Source: Lathyrus oleraceus
Lineage: Eukaryota > Streptophyta > Magnoliopsida > Fabales > Fabaceae
Reading direction: 5' to 3'
Length of the DNA stretch: 64,000 nucleotides
NCBI RefSeq assembly: GCF_024323335.1
Contig: NC_066581.1
Location: forward strand, 177,189,330 to 177,253,329
The notes beneath the pieces are model-generated. The model ran no database searches. It was not told the DNA's origin and was given only the letters and a program-made list of their open reading frames with translations. The position numbers and the translations under genes are program-made. Below, in pieces: positions 21,093-30,603 of the stretch. Every line of letters starts with the position of its first letter. Positions within the stretch are counted from its first letter, which is position 1.

Positions 21093-21155
21093 TCTGTCAT
21101 TTTTTTCTTTCGCCGGTTGTTTTTTTTCGCAGACCGTATTTTTCGGGTTGCGACA

Positions 21156-21160
21156 ATGGG
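21156..21160. repeat. Target site duplication of element A, right copy (ATGGG)
   Basis: ATGGG directly after the CA at 21155, matching 345-349. Element B sequence resumes with atgggttttccctattg. Confidence 0.93.
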
Positions 21161-21330
21161 ATGGGTTTTCCCTATTGAGTTCTTTCCTCATTAGGATGAG
21201 TCCTGTTTCAGTCTGCCTTTTTGGATCGATCCTAAATTGGCTTCCTGTTGGCTGTCTCCCGTGCTTCCCTGGGGCATAAATGAATAGTCGCTCACTAACC
21301 GGCACTCATTCATCTCATCCTCAGGGGAAT

Positions 21331-21780
21331 TTGTGGCTTCTACCTACAAACCGGTAGTTGTAAGTCCTATCTTTGTGGTTTTCTACCTACTAGCTGGTAG
21401 TTATAAAATCCCACTTTCATCCCATTGGCAGAGTTAACCCTTTGTGCTCATCCTATCGATGACTGGTTACCTTTCTGTGGCTTCTACCTACAAACCGGTA
21501 GTTGTAAGTCCTATCTTTGTGGTTTTCTACCTACTAGCTGGTAGTTGTAAAATCCCACTTTCATCCCATTGGCAGAGTTAACCCTTTGTGCTCATCCTAT
21601 CGATGACTGGTTACCTTTCTGTGGCTTCTACCTACAAACCGGTAGTTGTAAGTCCTATCTTTGTGGTTTTCTACCTATTAACTGGTAGCTGTAAAATCCC
21701 ACTTTCATCCCCTTGGTGGAGTTAACCCTGCGTGCTCATCCTATCGATGACTGATTACTTTTCCGTGGTTTTCTGCCTAC
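21331..21780 (+). repeat. 144-bp tandem repeat in element B 3' UTR
   Basis: TGTGGCTTCTACCTACAAAC begins near 21332, 21476 and 21620 (144-bp period, about three units). Each unit has two CTACC...GGTAG inverted pairs and a 'cctatcgatgac' block. Related to the array at 12365-12880. Confidence 0.88.
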
Positions 21781-22194
21781 TAACCGGTAGATGTAATCCC
21801 CTCTTTGTGGTATTGATAGTCTTGTCCCCTTTGGATACTTGCCTTGATCAAGCAGTATTGTCCCCAGTGGGTCTTCCCCTTCCTTTTGGGTATTTGCTCC
21901 GAGTTAGCAACTTTATCCTCTTTTGATTGGTCATCTTTTGCATGCCTAGTCCTGGTACCCTGATGTCTTTCTTTTCGGTCGATTATTCATTTAACAACCT
22001 GCAACCCGGTTATGGATAATCTTCCATGCGAGTGTATTATCTACGTTTTGACGGCTATAGATAATATATCTCATGCACTCTTTGGTCAATCTTTCGGTTG
22101 TTATCCCCAGCATAGGTCTTTGGCATGCGTGCCGGCTCACGTATCACTGTTTTGTTATCTTCGCCGATGCTGATAGACATGAAGAATTTTCCGG

Positions 22195-23110
22195 TGTTCA
22201 GACCGAGGCGGTATCCAGACCGAAGTGGCATTAAGGCCAGTTTCCGATTTCCAGATCGAAGAAGTTCTCAACAATCAGGACGAAGGACTTGTGGTGTTCA
22301 GACCAGTTCCCGGTATCCAGACCGAAGTGGCATTCAGGCCAGTGTTCCCGGTATCCAGACCGAAGTGGCATTCTGGCCAGTTTTCCCGGTATTCAGACCG
22401 AAGTGGCATTCAGGCCAGTTTTCCCGGTATCCAGACCGAAGTGGCATTCAGGCCAGTTTTCCCGGTATCCAGACCGAAGTGGCGTTCAGGCCAGAGTTCC
22501 CGGTATCCAGACCGAAGTGGCGTTCAGGCCAGAGTTCCCGGTATCCAGACCGAAGTGGCGTTCAGGCCAGGGTTCCCGGTATCCAGACCGAAGTGGCATT
22601 CAGGCCAGTTTTCCCGGTATCCAGACCGAAGTGGCATTCAAGCCAGTCTTTCCCGATTTTCAGATCGAAGAAGTTCCCGGTATCCAGACCGAAGTGGTAT
22701 TCAGGCCAGTTTTCCCGGTATCCAGACCGAAGTGGCATTCAGGCCAGTTTTCCCGGTATCCAAACCGAAGTGGCGTCCAGGCCAGTTCCCGGTATCCAGA
22801 CCGAAGTGGCGTTCAGGCCAGTTCCCGGTATCCAGACCGAAGTGGCATTCAGGCCAGTTTTCCCGGTATCCAGACCGAAGTGGCGTTCAGGCCAGTTTTC
22901 CCGGTATCCAGACCGAAGTGGCATTCAGGCCAGTTTTCCCGTGGCATTCAGGCCAGTTTTCCCGGTATCCAGACCGAAGTGGCGTTCAGGCCAGTTTTCC
23001 CGGTATCCAGACCGAAGTGGCGTTCAGGCCAGTTCCCGGTATCCAGACCGAAGTGGCATTCAGGCCAGTTTTTCCGATATCCAGATCAAAGTGGTGTTCA
23101 GACCAGATTT
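22195..23110 (+). repeat. 38-bp tandem array in element B 3' UTR
   Basis: Roughly 22 units of CGGTATCCAGACCGAAGTGG followed by 'cattcaggccagttttcc'. The full unit is 38 bp (22387 to 22425, for example), with 36-bp variants. Two decayed units contain 'cagatcgaagaag'. 38 is 2 modulo 3, so three forward frames stay open over nearly the whole array (290-360 codons). This is repeat structure, not coding evidence. Confidence 0.94.
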
Positions 23111-23429
23111 CCGGTGATCAGACCAACATTGATACTCTCATATTTCGATGCTTAGTGTTCAGACTAATGTGCGGCTATCAGGCCATGGGTATTCCTGTGT
23201 TACCATTTATTTTGGTATCCAGGTCAATTTTCTGTTTCAGTACTCAGGCCGATTTTCACCGTACCAGACGGATTCTTCTTTTGGGATTGCTTCTTTGTCG
23301 ATTCTGACAGGTATGGTTAATTATTTCATAGGGATTCAGGATCAAAATCCGGGTCTTCTTAGTATTTAACCATCTTCCACAATGATCATATGAAGAACGT
23401 CTTGCTTCACATTCTCTAGTTGAAGACGC

Positions 23430-23444
23430 TTAAATAGGGGCAAC
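23430..23444 (+). promoter_or_regulatory. Polypurine tract of element B
   Basis: TTAAATAGGGGCAAC abuts the TG at 23445. Same core as in A and C. Confidence 0.88.
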
Positions 23445-23849
23445 TGTCATACCCTTATTTTGGTCCTGAATTTTTCATGTTTGTTTGGCCTGCTTGGCCT
23501 AACCTAACTTTGGTTTTATATGAGGATTGGTTTTGATCCAAAGTCATGGTGTTGTGATTATGGATACATCTATGGTCTGGGTCATCTGAACAACCAAGTT
23601 TCTTGTGTTTCCAGCCACTTGCCAGTCATGTTATTGGTTCATGGATACTATGCCAAAACCCTAACCTTACGGTCTTATTTCATGGTTTTGTTCATACACA
23701 TTATCAGTCAAGTTATTTTCTTTTCAAGAGTCAAACATCCAAGTTATGATTAAACCAATTGTGAAAACCAACTTCAAACCATTTTATTAATCCATTTCAA
23801 TTTTATTTCATTACATTTGATTCCATACAAAAAATACACAAAAAATTGA

Positions 23850-24075
23850 CACTTTTGACCAATTGTTGACTTTGGTCAACAGTTGACTTTTTGGTCAACT
23901 TTGACCAAAGTCAACCCAAATTCATTAAACCCTATATTTCACCATGATCATCAATACATTGTCCATTTACAAAGAAAATACCAAAAAATAAAGTTTTGAC
24001 CTATTTTTGACTTTGGTCAACAGTTGTCTTTTTGGTCAACTTTGACCAAAGTCAACCTCTCCATTTGTTGACCAT
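23850..24075 (+). promoter_or_regulatory. Palindromic W-box (TTGAC) cluster in U3 of element B
   Basis: Two ~75-bp blocks (about 23848-23925 and 23995-24075) each contain about seven TTGACY/RGTCAA words, many arranged as palindromes such as TTGACTTTGGTCAA and GGTCAACTTTGACC. TTGACY is the established WRKY-factor binding core in plants. Such density in a U3 region suggests stress- or defence-responsive transcription, by inference only. The block is missing from A, where the cassette begins earlier. Confidence 0.65.
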
Positions 24076-24145
24076 CAAAAACCTAATCTAACCCATTTGG
24101 CTTTGATGCTTCATCCAAAGGTTTTGATTTGATATACTTTTGTTT

Positions 24146-24199
24146 GGTTTCTTCATTTTTTAAGTAATTTGGCTCATGTTCAATTTCATGTCCACCATG
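24146..24199 (+). repeat. Left copy of the imperfect direct repeat flanking B's cassette
   Basis: The block starting GGTTTCTTCATTTTTTAAGT, with 'ggctcatgttcaatttcatg' further on, is about 80% similar by eye over ~50 bp to 27411-27465. The two copies bracket the gene-fragment cassette, as if LTR sequence was duplicated when the cassette was acquired. Confidence 0.6.
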
Positions 24200-24652
24200 T
24201 TATATGTGTTGCTGCACTTCCAATCCTAACTCCATCTGGCCAAACATGTCCTGCAACCATATAAACATGGCCTGAGATACCTTGAAGTACACAAAGAATC
24301 CAGCAATAAGTATTCCCCCATAGATGTACGTTTGAGAAGAGTGCACGGGGTACTTGTACTCAATTTTGCAGCATTTCATATTTTCCCTCTCGCTGGTCAA
24401 AACATGGTCAACGTATTGCTGGGTGAACATGCTGCTCTGCAGAATATCTGAACTGTTCAAAAAGGCATCATTTAAACGATGATCATATAATAATGAAGAC
24501 ATACCAACAAGATGCTCTTCAAGGCCGTCAAGGGGGGTTTTCAGATACTCTGCTGCAAAAGTTTGGACGGTCTCTGATGTTTCACGAATTTTCCGAAGTA
24601 CAGAATCCACACGAGCATATATCGAGTTCCTCAATGCAACATCACGGAGCAT
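24200..24652 (-). pseudogene. Captured fragment of an unrecognised gene (single membrane segment)
   Basis: An open minus-strand frame of about 150 codons reads RNSIYARVDSVLRKIRETSE, then GLEEHLVGMSSLLYDHRL, and near the end a hydrophobic run YIYGGILIAGFFVYFKV that looks like one membrane segment. It has normal, non-repetitive protein character, unlike neighbouring LTR sequence, and no intron is apparent. I do not recognise the family. It may belong with the next two fragments, which lie in N-to-C order on the same strand. Confidence 0.55.
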
Positions 24653-24660
24653 TTGACTGA

Positions 24661-24985
24661 CACGAGACGTATTTGAAAATGGTCCAAATGGGTGACAACC
24701 GGCTGCCCAAAGTCAATTCACAACGTGTCTTTCATGTGCATGTGAAGCCTTCTCATATGGTGCACTTAAACCACCTACCACTGAAGCAAGGCCAGCCAAT
24801 ATATGACGCTGTGCTTGAAATGGGACGGCATGCCTTTTATGTGTTTCAGAAACATAACTCAAAGGAATCTTTTCATTCTGATGCTCAAGCACAATTACAA
24901 CGTCATTGCTTGTCCACACCATACTTTCGTCCTCCATCATGAGATTTGGATCCACATCAGCCAATGATGGCACGAAAACAGGAAC
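24661..24985 (-). pseudogene. Captured fragment of an unrecognised gene
   Basis: The minus strand reads PSLADVDPNLMMEDESMVWT, then VVIVLEHQNEKIPLSYVSET and HILAGLASVVGGLSAPYEKA. The composition is protein-like and free of stops over about 86 codons. Family not recognised. It is joined at about 24660 to the preceding fragment with a frame change. Confidence 0.5.
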
Positions 24986-25059
24986 TACTCTTGTTCCAAA
25001 AGTTGTTTGAATATCTTCCTTGCTTCTTTACATTTTTTCTCTTTTTCTTGCTATGTTTC

Positions 25060-25250
25060 ATGTTATATGATGACCAGATAGGCTTATGCTTAAGTATTGA
25101 ATCAGTTGACCCCTCAGACTCATCCATCCAATTTGGCGGAAGAAATGATTACTTGAAAGAGATGGGTCAGCCATTTCAAGCAATCCAGCAGCAAGCACAC
25201 CGGCATCCTGCCCAACAATCCAAAAACAGTTCAGAAAAAAAAAAGGCATA
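25060..25250 (-). pseudogene. Captured fragment of an unrecognised gene
   Basis: The minus strand reads FWIVGQDAGVLAAGLLEMAD, then FFRQIGWMSLRGQLIQYLS. It is protein-like but only about 60 codons and I do not recognise it. A T-rich stretch at 25020-25060 separates it from the fragment to its left and could be intron remnant. Confidence 0.42.
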
Positions 25251-25316
25251 CAGTTGAAGGGTCAAGCCAAATAATTAACCACAAGTCATACAAACAATAA
25301 CAACACATGAGGTTAT

Positions 25317-26106
25317 GCTACCGAACAACTTGCCGTCTACACCGGATCAACAGTTGGGGGTTTGCTCAATGCTACATTTGGAAATGCAACTGAAATGATT
25401 ATATCAATTTATGCCTTGAAAAGCGATATGATTAGGGTTGTTCAGCAATCTTTACTTGGTTCCATCTTGTCTAATATGCTTCTAGTTCTTGGATGTGCAT
25501 TCTTTACTGGTGGGATTGTTCACTGTCAAAAACTTCAGGTTTTCAATAAGGCAGCTGCTGTTGTCAATTCCGGCTTGCTGCTCATGGCTGTAATGGGAAT
25601 ACTGTTTCCTGCTGTGCTTCATTTTACTCACTCAGAAGTTCATCTTGGGAAGTCAGTCTTATCCTTATCCAGATTTAGCAGCTGCATAATGCTACTGGCC
25701 TATGCAAGCTACCCTTTCTTTCAACTTAGAAGTCAACAGAATTTTTATACTCCAGTTGACCAGGAAGTAGATACAAGCGAAAACACTGACGAGGAGGAAG
25801 AATTTGAGTTAACTAAGTGGGAAGCGATAATCTGGCTGGCTATTTTGACAGTATGGGTATCAGTATTGTCTGGACACTTTGTGGATGCCATAGAGGGAGC
25901 ATCTGAATCATTGAATATGTCAGTGGCCTTTATTAGTGTCATCTTGCTTCCAATAGTAGGAAATGCTGCAGAGCATGCGAGTGCTATCATGTTTGCCGTA
26001 GAAGACAAGCTAGATATCACAATTGGAGTTGCTGTTGGATCATCAACCCAGATATCCATGTTTGTGATCCCTTTCTGTGTGGTTGTTGGGTGGTGCAAGG
26101 GAAAAG
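25317..26106 (+). pseudogene. Captured CAX2/CAX5-type vacuolar cation/proton exchanger fragment
   Basis: About 260 uninterrupted codons. The first cation-exchange repeat reads GGLLNATFGNATEMIISIYA, followed by SLLGSILSNMLLVLGC, an acidic loop (DTSENTDEEEEFELTKWEA) and the second repeat VILLPIVGNAAEHASAIMFA then [14 protein letters not shown]. Both GNATE and GNAAEHA exchange motifs are intact. In the full protein these line the Ca2+/metal path across the tonoplast. The N-terminal ~100 and C-terminal ~100 residues expected for the family are missing. Plant CAX genes have many introns, but none is seen here, so the source was probably spliced mRNA. It ends where a minus-strand myosin fragment begins. 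Confidence 0.92.
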
Positions 26107-26787
26107 ACCGGACACGAAAGAGCAACTTGAAGAAGATAATAGATTACAATGTTCCACAACAATATAATCACAATTTTTGTCCAAAAAGGCATCTGTATGA
26201 TATGTGACCTTTCCAGCATAATGAGAAACTATAAAATCTGTTTGTGAAAACTTTTCCTTTTCCAACCTAGGGTGAGACCGGAAATGCTGAAACAACTTAG
26301 TAGAGAATGTTTCATGTGTTGATTTTGGAAACATGCAAGCTTCATCCAACAGAGCAATGACACCAATGGGTTTCTTCTCGATCAAATCTAGAACATCTTG
26401 GTTGTCCACAAATTCAATAATTGCTCAAAACTATTATTCCTAAAGCACTCAAAACCATAAATATCCAAAAACTCCAATTTGCATCTGGGAATTGATATCT
26501 TGTCCAACAGATCTGTTGATCTTATCAACAAGCCGATCAAATAAACGAGCATAAACTGTTTTTGCCAAAGTATCCCGACCAGCAACTGCAGCATTACAAT
26601 CAAGGGCCTCGATAATATTTCCTTCTCGAGCCTGTATTGATCGAGTACACAATGTTGCCAGCAGTAGGTCGACATCACACATGAAAAGATCAGCAGCCGT
26701 CTCCATGTGAAATCTTGATTTTTTATCCTCAATTACTGATGAGTCGTGCTCTTTTCCAGGAGAAAATTCAACATTTCCCAAGCGCAA
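26100..26787 (-). pseudogene. Captured class XI myosin motor-domain fragment
   Basis: The minus strand reads NVEFSPGKEHDSSVI, AADLFMCDVDLLLATLCTRS, ALDCNAAVAGRDTLAKTVYA, DKINRSVGQDINSQMQIGV, DIYGFE, then [36 protein letters not shown] and [17 protein letters not shown]. This is the central motor domain of a plant class XI myosin, the actin-based organelle transporter. An internal deletion of roughly 40 codons near 26410-26425, with a frame change, removes the segment after FEQ. Myosin XI genes have dozens of introns, but none is visible, so a spliced source is likely. It meets the CAX fragment head-on at about 26100 across a short shared 'gggaaaag'. Confidence 0.9.
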
Positions 26788-26789
26788 AA

Positions 26790-27410
26790 TTTTTTATCCT
26801 CTATTACTAATGGTGCCAAGTCGGCTGTAGGCTCCTCAACTGTAAGGCCTCCGTTTCCTCTTGTGGTTCCTAATGATGGAAACCAATCTCAATTATGGAA
26901 ACAGGATCATCAAATTGCAGATCAATCCAATCATCCACCTCAGCAGTTTAGGAATGTGTATAACAATCACAATACTCATTTTCAGCCTTATCCACCAGCA
27001 TCAGCTCCTGGTCACACTTCCCAAGTGTTCTCTGGAAGTTCTCATACTCGAGACAATACTCTTAGCCAGCAACAGCAAGGAGTTGTTTCATCTAGACACA
27101 TGTCAAATTTTGTGACACCTAGTCAAAGTGGACAGGTACCTGCATCCCCCCATTTCAGTCATCAGCATCAAGCTGAGGTTCCCCCCAATTCTCAGAAAGG
27201 ATTTGGTGTGGTGCCGGGAAGTGATGCCTCTGTCTTATACAATTCTCAGGCTTTCCAACAACCTAATAGTAAACCCCAGTCCTTCCAGGAGCCCAATAAC
27301 TCTATTGCCTTATCTAGTCAAGCTAGCAGTACCAATCCTCAGCATCAACCTGCCATGCTAAACAGACCACAATCTAAATCATCCAACAACCATGTTGGTT
27401 GTGTTTTCCC
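26790..27410 (+). pseudogene. Captured fragment of a Q/S/P-rich protein gene, unrecognised
   Basis: About 205 open codons read SSITNGAKSAVGSSTVRPPF, then a long low-complexity Q/N/S/H/P-rich stretch (QQFRNVYNNHNTHFQPYPP, QAFQQPNSKPQSFQEPN). This resembles disordered regions of plant nuclear or RNA-related proteins, but I cannot assign a family. It starts at the junction with the myosin fragment (about 26788) and ends at the right flanking direct repeat. Confidence 0.6.
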
Positions 27411-27465
27411 TTGTTTCTTCATTTCCAAGTAACTTAGCTCATTTTCATATTCATGACCATTATAC
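27411..27465 (+). repeat. Right copy of the imperfect direct repeat flanking B's cassette
   Basis: TTGTTTCTTCATTTCCAAGT and the following bases match 24146-24199 at about 80% over ~50 bp. Ordinary LTR-like sequence follows. Confidence 0.6.
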
Positions 27466-28032
27466 CATGACTTGGATCCCTTGCCTTGACAACCAACCTT
27501 CACCTTGCTGAACTGGTCCTGCATTCATCAATAACCAAATACCCTAATCACATGATCAAACATGGTACATACATGATTGATTTGGCAAATCAATGCACAT
27601 GGATTTTGAACTCACCTCGACACACCTTGTACTAGCATCCTGTCATCATGGTCCTGCAGCTGCCAAATCAAAACTTGAATTCCATAAGGTCATGGCGTGA
27701 TGACTGAACTTAGAGCAAATGATTTGGAGCAATTCCATTTTGAACAAACTTGCACCTCCAAAGCCATTGAACCTCAACCAAACCAACTGAGTTTTCTAAA
27801 AAAATTCACTGCAGTAAAAAGTGGAGAATTACTCAGAGCAGTAAAATTCAAAATCCAGAAATTCCCAAATTGGAATTAAAACAAAAACAGAGAGGAATGC
27901 TCAGATGCTCAGATTACCTGTCTCAAATCCATACATCAAAGGGGTCAATCCAGTTTCTGAACATCAAAAGTGCTTTGCAGAGTTGCTCTTCTGGATTACC
28001 AAAGGCACCTTTGAAACCCTAATTCACATAAA

Positions 28033-28040
28033 TATAAAAG
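28033..28040 (+). promoter_or_regulatory. TATA box in element B LTR
   Basis: TATAAAAG followed by 'gagagaaatcagtaagag'. It sits after the CTGCAGTAA repeats and 'gaaaccctaa', as in A. Candidate core promoter. It places the whole gene cassette in U3. Confidence 0.6.
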
Positions 28041-28582
28041 GAGAGAAATCAGTAAGAGAGAAGAGGCGATTTTGAAGAGCACAACAGAGAAAATTGGAGG
28101 CGAAAATCTCAACCGAAACCCTAAAGTCCCAAAATCGAATACCTGGATTGGGAGGCCAACTTCTTCACGCCTTTCATCGCCGCCGTGACACTTTGTGAGA
28201 ATTCTCCCTTTTTTTTCCTTTTATCATTTTCGTGTGTTTGTTGATAGAGACTTTACTGAAATGCGATTAAGGGGTTTTGGGTGTGAGTGAAATTGAGAGA
28301 GACGCGACTGTTGAGTCATGAGAGACGCAGTGTTGAGAGAGACGGAAGCGGCTACGTTGAGAGGGAGAGATTTCTCTGAGCTTGAGGGGGTTCATGAGGT
28401 TGAGGACGATGGCGATGAATCATTTTCTTTTTTTCCTTTTTTTAATTTTTCTTTTATTATTTAATTTAATTTGTTTTTAATACAAAAACCATAAAAAATG
28501 TTTATCTTGTTCTTAAATATTTTTATTTTTTTAGCCCGGTTCATATATTTAACTTAGTATCTCAGTAGCAGATAATGATGAG

Positions 28583-28645
28583 TGGCCTGGTGGAGAAGGG
28601 TAGTGTTCATATTCTTGAGTGGGGTGGGTTCAATACTCATGTGTG
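28583..28645 (+). other. tRNA-like segment in element B LTR
   Basis: A-box-like TGGCCTGGTGG (28583-28593) and B-box-like GGTTCAATAC (28627-28636) with a 7-base TTCAATA loop and a weaker T-stem (one or two G-T pairs). Same spacing and position as 4236-4300. Confidence 0.55.
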
Positions 28646-29974
28646 ACACCTTTTGCTTTTGATTTTATTTTTCTTTTAGCATTTTTTATCCTTTTAGTAT
28701 TTTGTTAATATCTTTTTTTTTATGTCTATTATAATTTCATTTGTTAGTAAATGCATAGTTCAAAAGCCATTTTTTCAAACTATAAAAATCATACTTTCTC
28801 GATTTAACATCGAGCCCATTTTTTACCCCCTTGTAAGTCGATTGCTTTTTAAGCATCGCCGTCGACCTCACATAGCTTACTCTTGGGCTTTCTTACAATG
28901 AGCCGGTTCCTTTGCACTTACACTCATACATTGTTTAATGCTTTATTATTTCATTCTTTGATTATTTGATTCGATTATATACTTGTTTATATCTTAACTG
29001 TTTGATTAACTGTGGCCTATTTGTATGGTGTATGAGGCATATACTTATATTGCTTGATTGCCATGTCAACCCCCATTCATAACAAATGTATCCCTCTCCC
29101 ATGAAATGTATAATATGTATTCTTTCATTCTTTATTCATCTGTTAATACAAGAATTAAAAGGAACATTCGATAACCATTTCAAAACAAGATCAAAACCTC
29201 GATCCAACGTCGAGTAATCATTTTTCCAAACCTAACAGAACCAGCACGTATTCATCCTTTTGTAAGTCGATTGCTTTATGCATCGCCATCAACCTTGTAA
29301 GTCGATTGCTTCATGCATCGCCATCTACCCTTTTCCCCAACACTTCTCCTTGCTCCATTCGTCGATTCTTGTTCCGATTAGGTAGCACCCATTAGATAGA
29401 ACCTTTTGTATGATAACATAAGTAGGATTCCCATATCCTTTTGTATGATAACATAGGTAGAATTCCCATATTCTTTGCATGCTAACATTAGGTAGATATT
29501 CCCATTTGTAAATCCTAAACACTTAAGTACACATTGCATGACAACTCTAGGGCAGAGCTTCCCCATTTCTTTTAGACCTTTCCGAGCGTCTCCGATCTTG
29601 TGGCATGTAGTCTGTTCTATTGCAAAGAGGTAACTGCCTAAGACTCGATTCAGCGAGCTGCGACACCTACTGCTAGGACGCGAACACATTGCCCACTCTC
29701 CTTTGACACAACTGGTGTCCTCCTTTTGTAAGTCCATGTTCAAATGGCAACCCCTATGTAGGGGAACTACATCGCCCTGATCCTTGTTCCAGACGAGGTA
29801 TGTAGGCAGGTGGTCGTGCGAGACCACTCCGGGCACCTTTCTTTTTTCTTTTTGTGTGTGCTTGACAGTTATAGGCTCGAGTTCCCGACTCCCTATTAAC
29901 TTGTTTGGTTGTTGTGTGCTTGGAAGCTGATGTAAGTCCATCAAGTGGCATTCGGGTTCCAGTGTGGTTTTGTT

Positions 29975-30580
29975 GGGTTCGGATGCTGATGTAAGTCCAG
30001 TGATTGGAGTCGGGCTCCACGTTTGCCCCCTTTGTGTTTGTTGGGTTCGGATGCTGATGTAAGTCCAGTGATTGGCAGTCGGGCTCCACGTTTGCCCCCT
30101 TTGTGTTTGTTGGGTTCGGATGCTGATGTAAGTCCAGTGATTGGCAGTCGGGCTCCACGTTTGCCCCTTTGTGTGTGTTTGGTTCGGATGCTGATGTAAG
30201 TCCAGTGATTGGCAGTCGGGCTCCACGTTTTCCCCTTTGTGTTTGTTGGGTTCGGATGCTGATGTAAGTCCAGTGATTGGCAGTCGGGCTCCACGTTTGC
30301 CCCCTTTGTGTTTGTTGGGTTCGGATGCTGATGTAAGTCCAGTGATTGGCAGTCGGGCTCCACGTTTGCCCCTTTGTGTGTGTTTGGTTCGGATGCTTAT
30401 GTAAGTCCAGTGATTGGCAGTCGGGCTCCACGTTTGCCCCTTTGTGTGTGTTTGGTTCGGATGCTGATGTAAGTCCAGTGATTGGCAGTCGGGCTCCACG
30501 TTTTCCCCTTTTGTGTGTGTTTGGTTCGGATGCTGATGTAAGTCCAGTGATTGGCAGTCAGGCTCCACGTTTGCCTTTGC
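29975..30580 (+). repeat. 68-bp tandem array, about nine copies, in LTR B
   Basis: Nine units of GGTTCGGATGCTGATGTAAG (period ~66-70) against three in A. The array creates a minus-strand frame of over 400 codons at 29378-30694, which is repeat-derived. Confidence 0.92.
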
Positions 30581-30603
30581 CTGTGTTTGTTTGTGTGCGT
30601 GTA

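Larger units (their letters stand above)
350..21155 (+). mobile_element. Element A: complete non-autonomous Ogre-like LTR retrotransposon
   Basis: A 20.8-kb element with LTRs 350-6816 and 14692-21155, a primer site at 6819-6836, a polypurine tract at 14677-14691 and a 5-bp target duplication. The internal region keeps leader, gag fragments, the pro-RT intron, the last part of integrase and a long 3' UTR. It lacks ORF1, the gag capsid core, protease, RT, both RNase H domains and the integrase core. By eye the two LTRs differ at about two substitutions (near 6027 and 6407) and four short length changes over 6.46 kb, so the insertion is very recent. Since it encodes no replication enzymes, inference is that a related full element supplied them. 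Confidence 0.93.
14692..21155 (+). repeat. Element A 3' LTR
   Basis: 6464 bp, TG...CA. Compared by eye with the 5' LTR it differs by single-run length changes near 16173 (+1 A), 16892 (-1 G), 17706 (-1 A) and 18661 (-2 T), and substitutions near 20370 (C to T) and 20746 (A to G). The length changes account exactly for the 3-bp difference between LTRs. It carries the same gene-fragment cassette and all U5 signals. Confidence 0.94.
21161..23429 (+). mobile_element. Element B, 3' UTR, right piece
   Basis: Continuation of the sequence broken at 349. It follows element A's own 3' UTR order: conserved start (21161-21320), CTACC...GGTAG minisatellite, unique stretch (21780-22190), 38-bp array, distal end, polypurine tract. 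Non-coding. The long frames at 22125-23307 are products of the 38-bp array. Confidence 0.88.

Noticed and set aside
22125..23307. Open frames of 288-360 codons over the 38-bp array
   Set aside because: Same reason: repeat-derived in three phases, no start context or domain.
25317..26106. A functional CAX exchanger gene
   Set aside because: Both ends of the protein are missing, it is fused to an opposite-strand myosin fragment, and it lies inside an LTR.
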